Notes: generated by a model not told the origin, from the letters alone. Positions 44,718-54,204 are shown, counted from the first letter of the stretch. The stretch is 64,000 nt of DNA from JAICQQ01 sp965651135 (GCA_965651135.1 CBFGRJ010000001.1:1-64000), one strand, 5' to 3'. Translations and numbers: made by a program.

Positions 44718-45602
44718 ATGACTCGGCAAGTGATGATCGATGGGCGCTTGGTGGGCGAGCACGCTGCCGTGGTCAGCGTCTTCGACCGGGGCTTCTTGTA
44801 TGGCGATTCGGTATTCGAGACGATTCGTACCTATGGAGGTCGCCCCTTCGAGCTCATGGAGCACCTGCGCCGGCTCGAGTGGTCAGCCGAGCGCGTATTC
44901 ATTCGCCTGCCGGTGCGCCTCGAAGTACTCCGCGAAGAGGTGGAGGCGACGCTCGCCAGCGCCGGCAACGACGAAAGCTACGTGCGGGTGATGGTCACAC
45001 GTGGTCAAGGGCCGATGGGCTTGGATCCCAGTACTGCCGAGCATCCACTCAGGGTCATCATCGTCGATCGGCTCCAGTCGCCGCCCGCCGAGGCTTACGA
45101 ACGAGGCATTTCGGTGATCACCTACCGGACCCAGCGCGTTGGGGACGCCACCGCTGCGGCCGGCGCGAAGGTCACCAATTACTTGGTGGCGGTGCTGGCG
45201 ACGCGTGAGGCGCGCGCCCAGGGTGCCCTAGAAGCATTGATCACCGATCACACCGGCGACATAGTGGAGGGCTCGACGTCGAACGTGTTCGCCATCGTGA
45301 AGGGCAAACTGGTGACACCTCCCGAAAGTGCCGGCATTCTACCGGGCATCACTCGGGCCCGCGTGATTCAGGCCGCCCAGGCGCTGGGTCTCACGGTGAT
45401 GTACCGAGCTCTCGATCGCGAGACAATCGAGACTTGCGATGAGCTATTCGTGTGCTCGACTCTCCGCGAGCTACTCCCCGTGGTTCGTGTGGATGGCCGG
45501 CCAGTTGGTGTCGGCACCCCGGGCCCGACGACCGTGGCATTGCTGAACGAGTTTAGGCAAAAGGTGAGACAGGACATGGGGTTTGCCGACCTCGGAACAT
45601 GA
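44718..45602 (+). CDS. class IV PLP-dependent aminotransferase (IlvE/DAAT/PabC family)
   Basis: The 294-residue product has the fold-type IV landmarks: DRGFLYGDSVFETIR near the start, the PLP lysine K151 in GAKVTNYL, E184 in IVEGSTSNVF and the phosphate-binding LPGITR segment. These residues do not decide between branched-chain amino acid aminotransferase, D-amino-acid aminotransferase and aminodeoxychorismate lyase. The GDSVFETI start region is more like PabC/DAAT than the long IlvE type, but length fits all. It probably shares a transcript with the acyltransferase gene. Confidence 0.9.
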   Translation: MTRQVMIDGRLVGEHAAVVSVFDRGFLYGDSVFETIRTYGGRPFELMEHLRRLEWSAERVFIRLPVRLEVLREEVEATLASAGNDESYVRVMVTRGQGPMGLDPSTAEHPLRVIIVDRLQSPPAEAYERGISVITYRTQRVGDATAAAGAKVTNYLVAVLATREARAQGALEALITDHTGDIVEGSTSNVFAIVKGKLVTPPESAGILPGITRARVIQAAQALGLTVMYRALDRETIETCDELFVCSTLRELLPVVRVDGRPVGVGTPGPTTVALLNEFRQKVRQDMGFADLGT

Positions 45603-45733
45603 CGAGGAGCGAGGTGCGAGCAGGTGAGAGGTGCGCTCACGCGAGTGCCCCGGTGAATCGAAGTCGCATGATTTCGGTCTAAGTTCTACGCTTGGTTCCA
45701 AAGCGCGATACGGCCCGGCCTTGGGGAATTTCG

Positions 45734-45760
45734 CGCGGCGCGCCGCGTAGAAGACTTCTA
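45734..45760. promoter_or_regulatory. two abutting palindromes in front of a lipoprotein gene
   Basis: CGCGGCGCGCCGCG (45734-45747) is a perfect 14-bp palindrome. TAGAAG-A-CTTCTA (45748-45760) follows with no gap and has perfect 6-bp arms. The GAGAGG ribosome site (45761-45766) and ATG 45775 come directly after. This is a position for an operator or a translation-controlling hairpin. Confidence 0.4.
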
Positions 45761-45774
45761 GAGAGGTTTCATCA

Positions 45775-46689
45775 ATGACAAGTGAATCTAGCCAATTGAA
45801 AGCTCTGATGCTCGGTGCTTGCACATTGGCGCTCTTTGGCGCTGCTTGCGAGGCGCGTGATTGCGATGAGGGGGATCGAGAAGGCGTCTGTTTGGTTTCC
45901 CTCGACACCTGGCATGGTGAAGTCGAGGAATTCACCGGACCCTACGAAGACGGGAAGAACGTCGTGGTCGACAGCGGCAACGGAGACATCACCGTGCGGG
46001 TCACCAACCGTGACGACATTTATGCGCGCTTCGAGCCGTTCGTCCAGCGTGCCCACGATATCTGCGACGGCCAGGAGGACACGGGCGACGGGCGCTGCGA
46101 AGCGATCGACGACGACCTTGCCGATCTAGAACTCATCTTCGAAGAAGAGGATGGGCACTACTTGATTCAGGCTCAACGCCACGATGCGGTGGGCACGCTG
46201 GGCGCGGACATCCTCGTCGAGCTGCCTCGCTCGTTCAGCGGCCGCCTCTCCGTGGATCAGGGATTGGGTGACGTCGACATCGAGTCCGTCGGCGATGCCG
46301 CCGCCATCGTCGTAGAGAACGATCTCGGCGATTGCAGCATAGATACCGGTGCGGCGTCCGAGATCGATGTCCGCTGTGACGGTGAAACGGATGTCTCCAT
46401 TGGAGAGATCACCTCGGGCGACCGAGTTCGACAGATCTACAAGGAAGAGGGCGACCTGGGCGACATGGTGGTGCGTTTTCCGACGACGGATGCACCCTTC
46501 AATGTCCGCGCTGTATCGGCAGGCGGACCAGTCGTGTTCTCGCCTGAAAACCTAAGCAGCGTTGGTTGTGAAGCCTCCTCGTCCGACCCGCGTTCGGTCA
46601 GGATATCGTGCAACGATGCAACCGAAGAAGACCCGACCTACGACGTGCTCAGTAAAGAGAGCCTGGTCGATGTCGCTGTGATGTTCTAG
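45775..46689 (+). CDS. lipoprotein with repetitive beta structure, unrecognised
   Basis: The 304-residue product has a signal ending in GAAC (lipidated C25) and a strongly acidic mature part. Short strand-turn repeats, VVVDSGNGDITVRV, SVDQGLGDVDIESV, AIVVENDLGDCSIDTG and IDVRCDGETDVSIG, follow each other as in DUF4097-type parallel beta-helices. Several cysteine pairs suggest disulphides. It has a good ribosome site and starts behind two abutting palindromes. Its stop shares the CTAG sequence with the convergent gene. Confidence 0.8.
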   Translation: MTSESSQLKALMLGACTLALFGAACEARDCDEGDREGVCLVSLDTWHGEVEEFTGPYEDGKNVVVDSGNGDITVRVTNRDDIYARFEPFVQRAHDICDGQEDTGDGRCEAIDDDLADLELIFEEEDGHYLIQAQRHDAVGTLGADILVELPRSFSGRLSVDQGLGDVDIESVGDAAAIVVENDLGDCSIDTGAASEIDVRCDGETDVSIGEITSGDRVRQIYKEEGDLGDMVVRFPTTDAPFNVRAVSAGGPVVFSPENLSSVGCEASSSDPRSVRISCNDATEEDPTYDVLSKESLVDVAVMF

Positions 46690-47861
46690 TCGTCGCTGGG
46701 CGGCTCGCGGAGCTGTTCGGCATCGCCTGCCGCTGGACTATCCTCATCGCCTGCCGCAGCGCCTCTGACTGCCTGTGGCGCCTGGGGGATTGGGATCTGC
46801 AGCTTACCCTTGCCCTCGAGCAGCAGGTACACCACCGCTTTATCGAAGAAGCCGCGCAGGAACGGTACTTCGCTCGGAGGATCGGTGATCAGGCCTGCGT
46901 TCTGGATGCAGTGTATGGTGGCGGAGACCTTGAGCGCCGTGGTTTCGCCTTCACGAGCCAAAATGGATACTGCGCTGTCCTTCATTGCACCGACCAAACG
47001 TTCGCGTCGCTCCGGCGTGAAGTAGCGGTCTGTGGCGGCAATGATGGCTTGCTGCAGGAGCGCGTCCAGCTTGGACTGCTCGGGCTGTTCACCAGGGGTT
47101 AGCTGCTTGCCGACATCTTGTAGCATCGCGTCGACCGCCTCGCGTGTGGGCAACCACGTGCGAAACTCCGGCAGCGTGTGGAGCTCGGTCGAGCTCTTGT
47201 TCATCTCCCGAGCATCTTCCGGCGCCACTTCCAGCCCTTCCGTATCGAACGGATGGGGGATTTCAGTGCTGGGAGCAGGGCCGAGCAGCTCCTTGATCGA
47301 AGTGAGGCCGAGTGGCTCGATCAAGCCGCGTTCGCGCTGTCGAGCCAGGCTCTGGTGAATCCGTGCACGGGCCCACTCGATGCTCACCTCGGTGGGCTTG
47401 TAGCGTGCTTGTGGCGCGAGACCTTCCATGGCCTTCTTCAATCCGCTTTGGGAAAATTCGCCCGGTTGCACCTGGGTCACCCCATAGTCGTCGTTCAGGT
47501 ACACGAACGCGGCACGAAAGCGACCGCTCGTGGAACGATGCGCGAGAACCAAGACCAAATTGAACGCGGCGTCCGGTGCCAGCAACCACGCCTTCTGGTG
47601 CTGCGCAGCCGACTCCCCTCGCATTGCCGCGGCGGGCTTTGCGTCCGGCACGGCGACTCCTCGCGCGCGCAAGGCCTTGAGGGCTCGTCGTGCTGCCCTT
47701 CGGGGTGCGCCTGCCCCTTTGGTGGAGACTTCTACCAGCGCACTTGCATTTTGGTGCTCGAACCACAGGTTCACGAGGCTGAGCGCCTGATTGCCTGCCT
47801 CGCGTAGCGCCTTCATGGCTTGGTCTTTGGTCGTAGCGGGATCTAGTGAAGGTTTCGTCAT
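46686..47861 (-). CDS. conserved-looking protein of unknown function
   Basis: A 391-residue soluble protein with no signal or membrane segment and no motif that was recognised. The N-terminal 110 residues are Arg/Ala-rich and helical, with a basic patch (APRRAARRALKALRARG). The middle is mixed alpha/beta, and the C-terminus ends in an acidic Pro/Asp tail. The basic patch could contact nucleic acid, which is speculative. It lies 25 nt downstream of recR on the same strand, so it may be co-transcribed with dnaX-recR. Its stop overlaps the convergent lipoprotein stop at CTAG. Confidence 0.75.
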   Translation of the reverse strand: MTKPSLDPATTKDQAMKALREAGNQALSLVNLWFEHQNASALVEVSTKGAGAPRRAARRALKALRARGVAVPDAKPAAAMRGESAAQHQKAWLLAPDAAFNLVLVLAHRSTSGRFRAAFVYLNDDYGVTQVQPGEFSQSGLKKAMEGLAPQARYKPTEVSIEWARARIHQSLARQRERGLIEPLGLTSIKELLGPAPSTEIPHPFDTEGLEVAPEDAREMNKSSTELHTLPEFRTWLPTREAVDAMLQDVGKQLTPGEQPEQSKLDALLQQAIIAATDRYFTPERRERLVGAMKDSAVSILAREGETTALKVSATIHCIQNAGLITDPPSEVPFLRGFFDKAVVYLLLEGKGKLQIPIPQAPQAVRGAAAGDEDSPAAGDAEQLREPPSDD

Positions 47862-47886
47862 GATGATTCAAGGTGGGGTTTTGCTG

Positions 47887-48492
47887 TCAGAGAGAACGCC
47901 TACCGTCGATGGCTCGACCGAGCGTGATCTGATCGGCGAATTCCAGGTCGCCTCCGTGTGGCATGCCGCTGGCAATACGCGTCACGGTAACGTTCAGTGT
48001 TTCTAGCTCTCTCGCCAGGTAAAGCGCGGTGGCTTCGCCGTCCACGGACGTGGGGGTGGCCACGATGACCTCCGTCACGCCATCGTTTTCGATGCGCGAT
48101 CGCAATCGGTCGAGCGGTAGGGCTTCGGGCCCGATGCCATCGAGCGGCGACAGCAGCTTGCCCAGAACGAAATAGCGCCCGCGCATCGCACCGCTGCGCT
48201 CCACGGCCATGAGGTCCTGCACGCGCGCCACGATACACAAAAGCGTGCTCGACCGCCGTGAATCGCTGCAAATCGCGCAAATCGCGGCGTTCTGCTCGTC
48301 GACTTCGGCGATGTTGCCGCAAATGTCACACGGGCGAACGAACTGTGCGAGTTCTTGCAGGCTGGTTCCGAGCGCCTCTGCCAGGTCTGGGTTCGATGTC
48401 ATGGTCAGCGCGAAACGTTGTGCGGTTTTTTCTCCGACACCGGGCAGGCGGCTGAACAGGTGCACGAGGCGAGTGATGCGGCCCGGTATCAT
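47887..48492 (-). CDS. recR: recombination mediator RecR
   Basis: RecFOR-pathway protein that helps RecA load at gaps. The 201-residue product has the helix-hairpin-helix start (LVHLFSRLPGVGEKTAQRF), the four-cysteine zinc finger (CDIC and CAIC), the Toprim domain with SVDGEATALYLA and the C-terminal Walker-like GMPHGGDLEFAD. Length is normal. The ATG overlaps the dnaX stop by one base (TGATG). Confidence 0.97.
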   Translation of the reverse strand: MIPGRITRLVHLFSRLPGVGEKTAQRFALTMTSNPDLAEALGTSLQELAQFVRPCDICGNIAEVDEQNAAICAICSDSRRSSTLLCIVARVQDLMAVERSGAMRGRYFVLGKLLSPLDGIGPEALPLDRLRSRIENDGVTEVIVATPTSVDGEATALYLARELETLNVTVTRIASGMPHGGDLEFADQITLGRAIDGRRSL

Positions 48493-50372
48493 CAGGTGCC
48501 TTCGCTGAGCTTCAGGTCTTTCAACCGTGCGCCGAACAGTTCCAGGGCCTCGGTGACCCTAGGGTGGCTCCTGGCGTCGGCTATGGCCTTCTTCATTCGG
48601 GTTTCTCGTGCCCGCACTCGGTCGGCACTCAGGGTATCCATACCGCGCGCAGGAGCGTAGTCGAACCGAAACTCCGCGCGGGTCGGAGCTTGCAGGACTT
48701 GGCTCGCTGCCTGGCTCAACAACTCGGTACAATCGGCTCCCTTGACCTGCTTGGCGAACAGGCTGTCGGGCTCGAAAGCCAAGCAGAGCGTGCCGGGTTC
48801 TGCGGTCAGCACTGCCGCGTGTTCGAGGAATGCAGCGAGCTCGGGCCGCGTCTCACGCACGACCTCCACGATATCGCGAAATCTGGCCAGGGCGAGCTGA
48901 TTGCTTTCTGCGGGTGGATTCGCGGTGTGGCTGGGTGTGCCGGCACTGGGCGTCGGCTCGGATGCAGCAGGGGCTAAGGCGGGTTCGGTGAGCTCGCCAT
49001 CCGATGGCGCTGCGCCGTCCATGCCTCCACCCCCATGGGTGACAGTGTCGCTCACCGCCCTTTCGGGTGCTGCTGGAGGCTCCTCGGTCTGCTCCCTTTC
49101 GGTGCGAGCCGGAGAAGACCGATGTTCGCGCGCCTGAGGTCGCCGCCCGCTGGGTGCCGGCTCGGGACCGCCTGGGGGAGGGACGGGTCGCCCTCCCAAG
49201 CGCTTTTCGAGCAGGCTCAACCTTTCGATCAACTGGTCGATGGGGATCAAGGGTGGCCGACGGCACAGCCTTACCAGCAGCATTTCCAAGGCGCCCCGCG
49301 CTTGACCGCTCTTGGCAATGTCATCCATGGCTTGCGAAAAGCCTTGGTGCAATCGGATTAGGTCGTCCGGATTGGTGGTTTTTGCCAGCTTCTCGATCTC
49401 ACTCCGCTCTTCGGGGCCAACGTCCATGAGCTCATCTGGATTGCGACACACACGCGACACCACCATGTCTCGCAACAGTGCCAGCAGGTCCTTCGCGACA
49501 TGGCTGACGTCGTAGCCTTGCTCCACGAGCTCGGCGATGACCTTGAGACACGTCGTGGCGTCTCCTTGCAACAGGCCCTGGGCGATCGCGAATAGAGCGG
49601 TGCGGCTGGCGACTCCGAGGACCTGCGCCACATCGCTGCCGACCAGCTGTTTGCCGCTCCAGGCGATGACCTGGTCCAAAAGGCTCATCGCATCGCGCAT
49701 GCTGCCGGCAGCCTGGCGCGCGATCAGCGAGAGAGCCTCTTCGTCGGCTTGGATGTTCTCCAGTGCCAGCACCGATTTCAGACGTTCGATGATGGCCAAG
49801 GCGCCAATCAGCTTGAAGTCGAAGCGCTGAACGCGGCTCAGGATCGTGATCGGGACCTTGTGGACTTCGGTCGTAGCAAAAATGAATTTGACGTGCGGAG
49901 GGGGCTCTTCCAGCGTCTTCAGGAATGCATTCCATGCGCTTTGCGAGAGCATGTGGACTTCGTCCACGATGATGATTTTGAAGCGGTCGCGCGTTGGCTG
50001 ATACGGGAGCGAGTCTTGCAGCTTGCGCACCTCGTCGACCCCGTTGTAGCTGGCCCCGTCGATTTCACGGACATCGACGTCCGTGCCACGGGCGATCTCC
50101 ACACACGCCGGACACTCCAGACAAGGGGTCGCGGTGGGGCCTGGGTCGGACCCAGCTGCCGAGGGGCCTTGGGCACCCATGCAGTTCAGCGCCTTGGCGA
50201 GGATACGCGCGCTGGTGGTTTTGCCCACGCCGCGTACCCCGGTAAACAAGAACGCGTGTGCGACCCGCCCGGTTTCGATGGCATTGGCCAGTGTCTTGGC
50301 GACATGTTCTTGCCCGACTAGATCCTCGAAGCGCATCGGGCGATACTTGCGTGCTAAGACCACGTAGCTCAT
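48492..50372 (-). CDS. dnaX: DNA polymerase III subunit tau/gamma
   Basis: Clamp-loader ATPase. From ATG 50372 (the family start MSYVVLARKYRP) the 626-residue product has Walker A GVRGVGKTT (45-53), the zinc-finger cysteines (C64, then C84, C87, C90; the loop is longer than in E. coli), DEVHML and the SRVQRFDF sensor region. A Pro/Ala/Glu-rich linker (about 380-480) and a tau-like C-terminal domain follow. No A6G-type slippery site for gamma production was seen. An apparent extension to 50930 runs into the divergent lipoprotein gene and is not real. ybaB, normally between dnaX and recR, is missing. Confidence 0.96.
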   Translation of the reverse strand: MSYVVLARKYRPMRFEDLVGQEHVAKTLANAIETGRVAHAFLFTGVRGVGKTTSARILAKALNCMGAQGPSAAGSDPGPTATPCLECPACVEIARGTDVDVREIDGASYNGVDEVRKLQDSLPYQPTRDRFKIIIVDEVHMLSQSAWNAFLKTLEEPPPHVKFIFATTEVHKVPITILSRVQRFDFKLIGALAIIERLKSVLALENIQADEEALSLIARQAAGSMRDAMSLLDQVIAWSGKQLVGSDVAQVLGVASRTALFAIAQGLLQGDATTCLKVIAELVEQGYDVSHVAKDLLALLRDMVVSRVCRNPDELMDVGPEERSEIEKLAKTTNPDDLIRLHQGFSQAMDDIAKSGQARGALEMLLVRLCRRPPLIPIDQLIERLSLLEKRLGGRPVPPPGGPEPAPSGRRPQAREHRSSPARTEREQTEEPPAAPERAVSDTVTHGGGGMDGAAPSDGELTEPALAPAASEPTPSAGTPSHTANPPAESNQLALARFRDIVEVVRETRPELAAFLEHAAVLTAEPGTLCLAFEPDSLFAKQVKGADCTELLSQAASQVLQAPTRAEFRFDYAPARGMDTLSADRVRARETRMKKAIADARSHPRVTEALELFGARLKDLKLSEGT

Positions 50373-50472
50373 GGACGCAGGTCGACTAGCAGATCGCGCC
50401 CTCGGTCTCCAGCCCGAGCTGCCGAACGGAATCGCTTTGAACCCGCCGAGCGGTTGGGATAGCGTACGGGCC

Positions 50473-51381
50473 GTGTCTTGGGGCCGGGTTTTGTTCGCTA
50501 TCTGGATAACCTGTTCGGGTTGCATGGAGGCTTCCCCGCGCCCCGAGGATCCCTCCGCGGGGGCTCCGTCGCCGGTCGCGCCGGCGGCACCCCCGCCGTC
50601 TGCCCCGGGGCCCAGCGAGGCCGCTCCCCCGAAGCCGAGGCTGCCGATTCGGTTCGAGGCCGTGCCGGCGCCGGTCGCCGGTGCCGAGGGGCCGCACCTG
50701 GAGATCGTGTCGCCGGCGTCGGGTGACCAGCTCTCCGAGTCCAAAGCGGCAACCGTCTCGATTCGACTTCGAACCAGCCAGTGGTCGAAGGAGCTCGCGC
50801 TCGTGCTGGTGCTCGACGACTTCATTCCCCGCGTGTTCGCCGACCCGGCCAAACCCATCCAGCTCGCGCAGTTGCTGCCCGAGAATCGGGACCTCGAACC
50901 TGGGCGCCATACGCTGTTTGCCGCGGCCATGTTGCCCGACGGTACGACGATTCATTCCGATCAGGCCGATGCCGGCATGTCTTCGTCATTCATTTCATTC
51001 TGGATCGGGGACGCGCCCTCGAGCGCCGGCGCCAATGCGACGGCGAGCCAGACGTCGCCCGCGATTGTCTTGGTGTCGCCCCGTGGAACGTACAACGGTG
51101 ACCGAGCCGCCGACGCCATTCTTGTCGACGCTCATGTGCTCGGTGCGACGGGACCCGATGCGCCGCGCGTGAAGGTCCAGATCGATGCCGCGCTGGGCCT
51201 CTCCGATGAGCAGCACGAGGCGTGGCTGACGCCGGGCAAGCTCATGAAGGTGGGCGGCTTGCCCAGCGGGGATCACCGATTCAGCGTGGCATTGGTGAGC
51301 GCAGACGAGCAGCCCCTCGGTCTTCCAAGTTCCGCGGTTGCGCGCACGATCACCGTCAATCGTGACGCGCCGGTGGAGTAG
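50473..51381 (+). CDS. lipoprotein with Pro/Ala-rich spacer, unrecognised
   Basis: From GTG 50473 the 302-residue product has a short signal with lipobox ITCSGC, a spacer of about 50 residues rich in Pro/Ala/Ser/Glu, and a globular part of about 220 residues with two Ig-like strand patterns (each ending in a short DGT/GDH turn). The longer frame from ATG 50371 overlaps the dnaX start on the other strand. It is four bases upstream of the sensor kinase GTG and may give that protein an outer-envelope partner. Confidence 0.72.
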   Translation: MSWGRVLFAIWITCSGCMEASPRPEDPSAGAPSPVAPAAPPPSAPGPSEAAPPKPRLPIRFEAVPAPVAGAEGPHLEIVSPASGDQLSESKAATVSIRLRTSQWSKELALVLVLDDFIPRVFADPAKPIQLAQLLPENRDLEPGRHTLFAAAMLPDGTTIHSDQADAGMSSSFISFWIGDAPSSAGANATASQTSPAIVLVSPRGTYNGDRAADAILVDAHVLGATGPDAPRVKVQIDAALGLSDEQHEAWLTPGKLMKVGGLPSGDHRFSVALVSADEQPLGLPSSAVARTITVNRDAPVE

Positions 51382-51385
51382 CGTC

Positions 51386-52897
51386 GTGACGTCCCCCTTT
51401 CTTTCCGGCGTGCTGGCGACCTGGGCGGTGGCCACCGTCGGCTTGGGCTTGTTCTTCATTCTTGCCTACTACGTACGGCGGCGCGAGAGCGAATATCTGC
51501 TGTTCGGCATTCTGTGCGGCGCAATCTCGATTGCGACGATTGGCATGTCGATGACGCATGGCGCTACGGATTTGAGCATGCGCATGCTCGGGGCTCGGCT
51601 AGGGCACGCTGGAGTTATTTTTGCTGGGACGCTAAATCTACATTTCGTCATGACCTATGCGCGGATCGCGCGCGCCAATCAGATTGCGCTGTTGCTCTAC
51701 GCGGTCGTGGGATTTTATCAGGTCGTCAATTGGGGGGGCTGGTGGTGGGCCGAGGGGAGCTTCGGCCTCAAAGAGAGCGTCGTTTTCGGCTATGTCGTCA
51801 ATCACAATACCTTCACACTCACCTCTTTTGGAAGAGGCTTCTACATCGTGGCTTCGGCGCAATACGGCGCCAGCATCGTGCTCTTGCTCCTTGCTTATCG
51901 TGCCGAACGCCGCGAGGCGCTGATTGCGTTGGGGGGCGCCGTCCTGCTCGGCTGCGCCATTTTGAACGATATTGGGCTGATCACCGGCCTGATCGACAAC
52001 ACCATCTATCTGTTGCCCCATTTTTTCGTGGTGTACGGCTTTGGAGTCGCTACGACGCTGCTGCTGCGCTACCGGTTTGCCGCGGCCCAGCTGGAGCAAA
52101 CGGTTTCCAATCTGCAGTTGAGGACGGAGGAACTACGTCGCTCGAATGCCGAGCTCTCCGTCGTGCAAGACGAGCTGGTGCGCAAGCAACAGCTGGCAGC
52201 AGTCGGCGAGCTCGCCGCCGCCATTGCTCACGAGGTGCGCAATCCGCTAGCGGTGATTGTCAATGCCGTTTCCGGGCTTCGACGCGGTGGCCTTAAGCTC
52301 GAGGACAGGGACATGTTGCTGGACATCGTCGACGAAGAAACGGCGCGTCTGAATCGGCTGGTCACCGATCTATTGCGTTTTGCTCGCCCGGTGCGAGTGA
52401 ATCGATCCCAGGTTTCGCTCGTGGAGCTTTGTTCGCGAGCCCGTTCGGTGCTCGACGACGAGCATGAGGTGCAGGTCGAGATCCCCGACGACCCGAGAGT
52501 GCAGAACGTTTGGGTCGATCCGGGCTTGTTCCGCCTGGTGTTCGACAACTTGCTCGAAAACGCCTGCCAGGCCATGAAGCACTCCGGTCCGGTACGCATC
52601 GTCGTCGCGCAAGACGAGCTCGATGGTGTGCCCATGGTGCGCATCGACGTCATCGACAGCGGTCACGGTATGGAAATAGAGGTGCTCGAAAGGGCAAAAG
52701 ATCCATTCTTCACCACCCGTCCCAGCGGAACCGGGCTCGGCCTTCCCATCGTCCAGCGCATCATGGCCGCTCACGGTGGCGAGCTGCGCCTGACGAGCGA
52801 GCAGGGGAAAGGAACGACCGCCAGCCTGCTGATTCCAATGGGCGAGCCCGGCGCAGCAACCAACCCGGCGCGCGAGCTCGTGGAAAGGATCGCGTAG
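51386..52897 (+). CDS. membrane sensor histidine kinase with 7TM-like input domain
   Basis: From GTG 51386 (GGAG at 51375-51378) the 503-residue protein has about seven hydrophobic helices in residues 5-228, then a coiled stalk and HisKA with H282 in IAHEVRNPLAV. HATPase_c follows, with DSGHGM and GTGLGLPI boxes. The input domain resembles the 7TMR/MASE-type membrane sensors rather than a periplasmic PAS. No receiver domain or neighbouring response regulator is encoded, so it signals to a regulator elsewhere. It is four bases after a lipoprotein gene and two before bioA. Confidence 0.92.
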   Translation: MTSPFLSGVLATWAVATVGLGLFFILAYYVRRRESEYLLFGILCGAISIATIGMSMTHGATDLSMRMLGARLGHAGVIFAGTLNLHFVMTYARIARANQIALLLYAVVGFYQVVNWGGWWWAEGSFGLKESVVFGYVVNHNTFTLTSFGRGFYIVASAQYGASIVLLLLAYRAERREALIALGGAVLLGCAILNDIGLITGLIDNTIYLLPHFFVVYGFGVATTLLLRYRFAAAQLEQTVSNLQLRTEELRRSNAELSVVQDELVRKQQLAAVGELAAAIAHEVRNPLAVIVNAVSGLRRGGLKLEDRDMLLDIVDEETARLNRLVTDLLRFARPVRVNRSQVSLVELCSRARSVLDDEHEVQVEIPDDPRVQNVWVDPGLFRLVFDNLLENACQAMKHSGPVRIVVAQDELDGVPMVRIDVIDSGHGMEIEVLERAKDPFFTTRPSGTGLGLPIVQRIMAAHGGELRLTSEQGKGTTASLLIPMGEPGAATNPARELVERIA

Positions 52898-52899
52898 TC

Positions 52900-54204
52900 G
52901 TGGGCGCACGCCGTCGCGAGCGCGTCCTCGACGCGGACAAGAAGTACGTTTGGCACCCCTACACGCCGATGCAGAAATACATTGCAGAAGGCAATCCGCT
53001 GGTGATTCAGCGGGCGGTGGGGTCACGCTTGTTCGATCTGGATGGTCGCTCGTACATCGACGGCAATTCCTCATGGTGGACGGCGCTCTTGGGCCACAAC
53101 CATCCGCGCTTGGTTGCCGCCCTCAAGGAACAAGCCGATCGGCTGTGCCACACCTCGCTCGCGGGCGTGACGCACGAGGCGGCTGCACTATTCGCCGAGG
53201 CGCTGGTTCAAGTGGCTCCACCCGGTTTGTCGCACGCTTTTTTTACCGACAACGGCTCGACCGCCGTCGAAGCAGCCCTCAAGATGTGCCTGCAGTACTG
53301 GAGGCAAAATGGGGCCCCCGAGCGAACGCGTTTCGTAGCCCTGCAGGGCGCGTTCCATGGTGAAACACTCGGTGTCTCGGCGCTCGGTGGGGTCCCCGAG
53401 TTCCGGGCCCCGTTCGAGGCGGCGCTATTCGAGTGCGGACACGTGGCTACGCCCGCCGAAGATCTCGAGCAGGCGATGTCCGATCTCGAACGAGAGCTGG
53501 AGCGCCACGGCGCGCGTATCGCGGCGATCGTGGTGGAACCTTTGGTGCAGGGCGCCGGCGGGATGCGCATTTACCCGCCAAAGTACCTCGAGCACGCTCG
53601 TGCGTTGGCGGACGAAGTGGGAACGTTCTTGGTGTTCGACGAGGTGTTTACCGGCTATGGCCGCACGGGTTCCATGTGGGCAGCAGGGCAAGCCGGTGTC
53701 GTGCCCGATATTCTGTGTGCGGCCAAGGGTCTCAGCGGGGGCCTGTTGCCATTTGCCGCGACACTCGTCACCGAGCGAATATTCGAGGGCTTTTGGGGCA
53801 ACGACTCGCGTGCCTTTTACTACGGTCATACCTTTGCGGGTAACCCCTTGGGAGCGCGCGTGGCGCACGAAGTGCTGGCGATCTACCAAGACGAACGCAT
53901 CCTCGAGGCTAGCGCTGACAAGGCGGCTCGGTTGAAGCGAGCCTTCACCGAGCTTTCAGCGTTCGAGCACGTTGCTGGAGTACGCACCCTGGGCATGATT
54001 GCAGCGCTGGATCTGGCGGGTGGCCGTGGCTACCTCGAAAAGAGCGGCTGGCGAGTGTACCACGAGGCCTTGAAGCGAGGAGCTTACGTGCGGCCACTCG
54101 GCAATGTCGTGTACCTGACGCCGCCTTTGAACATTCCCGACGACGACCTCGACGAACTACTGGCGATTGTCCGCGAATCGGTCGCTGCGGTGGCGCATCC
54201 CTGA
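52900..54204 (+). CDS. bioA: adenosylmethionine-8-amino-7-oxononanoate aminotransferase
   Basis: Makes 7,8-diaminopelargonate in biotin synthesis. The 434-residue fold-type I PLP enzyme has the BioA-specific WHPYTPM (18-24), SSWW (57-60), DEVFTGYGRTG with D247, the PLP lysine K276 in AAKGLSGG and YYGHTFAGNPLG. The start is GTG 52900, two bases after the sensor-kinase stop; an upstream extension is antiframe to that gene. No other bio gene is present, so biotin genes are dispersed. Coupling to a kinase gene is unusual. Confidence 0.95.
   Translation: MGARRRERVLDADKKYVWHPYTPMQKYIAEGNPLVIQRAVGSRLFDLDGRSYIDGNSSWWTALLGHNHPRLVAALKEQADRLCHTSLAGVTHEAAALFAEALVQVAPPGLSHAFFTDNGSTAVEAALKMCLQYWRQNGAPERTRFVALQGAFHGETLGVSALGGVPEFRAPFEAALFECGHVATPAEDLEQAMSDLERELERHGARIAAIVVEPLVQGAGGMRIYPPKYLEHARALADEVGTFLVFDEVFTGYGRTGSMWAAGQAGVVPDILCAAKGLSGGLLPFAATLVTERIFEGFWGNDSRAFYYGHTFAGNPLGARVAHEVLAIYQDERILEASADKAARLKRAFTELSAFEHVAGVRTLGMIAALDLAGGRGYLEKSGWRVYHEALKRGAYVRPLGNVVYLTPPLNIPDDDLDELLAIVRESVAAVAHP

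Noticed and set aside
48492..49300. Programmed frameshift in dnaX to produce gamma
   Set aside because: No A6G-type slippery heptamer or following hairpin was found in the linker region.
50373..50930. N-terminal extension of DnaX by 186 residues
   Set aside because: It is antisense to the lipoprotein gene, and DnaX proteins start at MSYVVLARKYRP.
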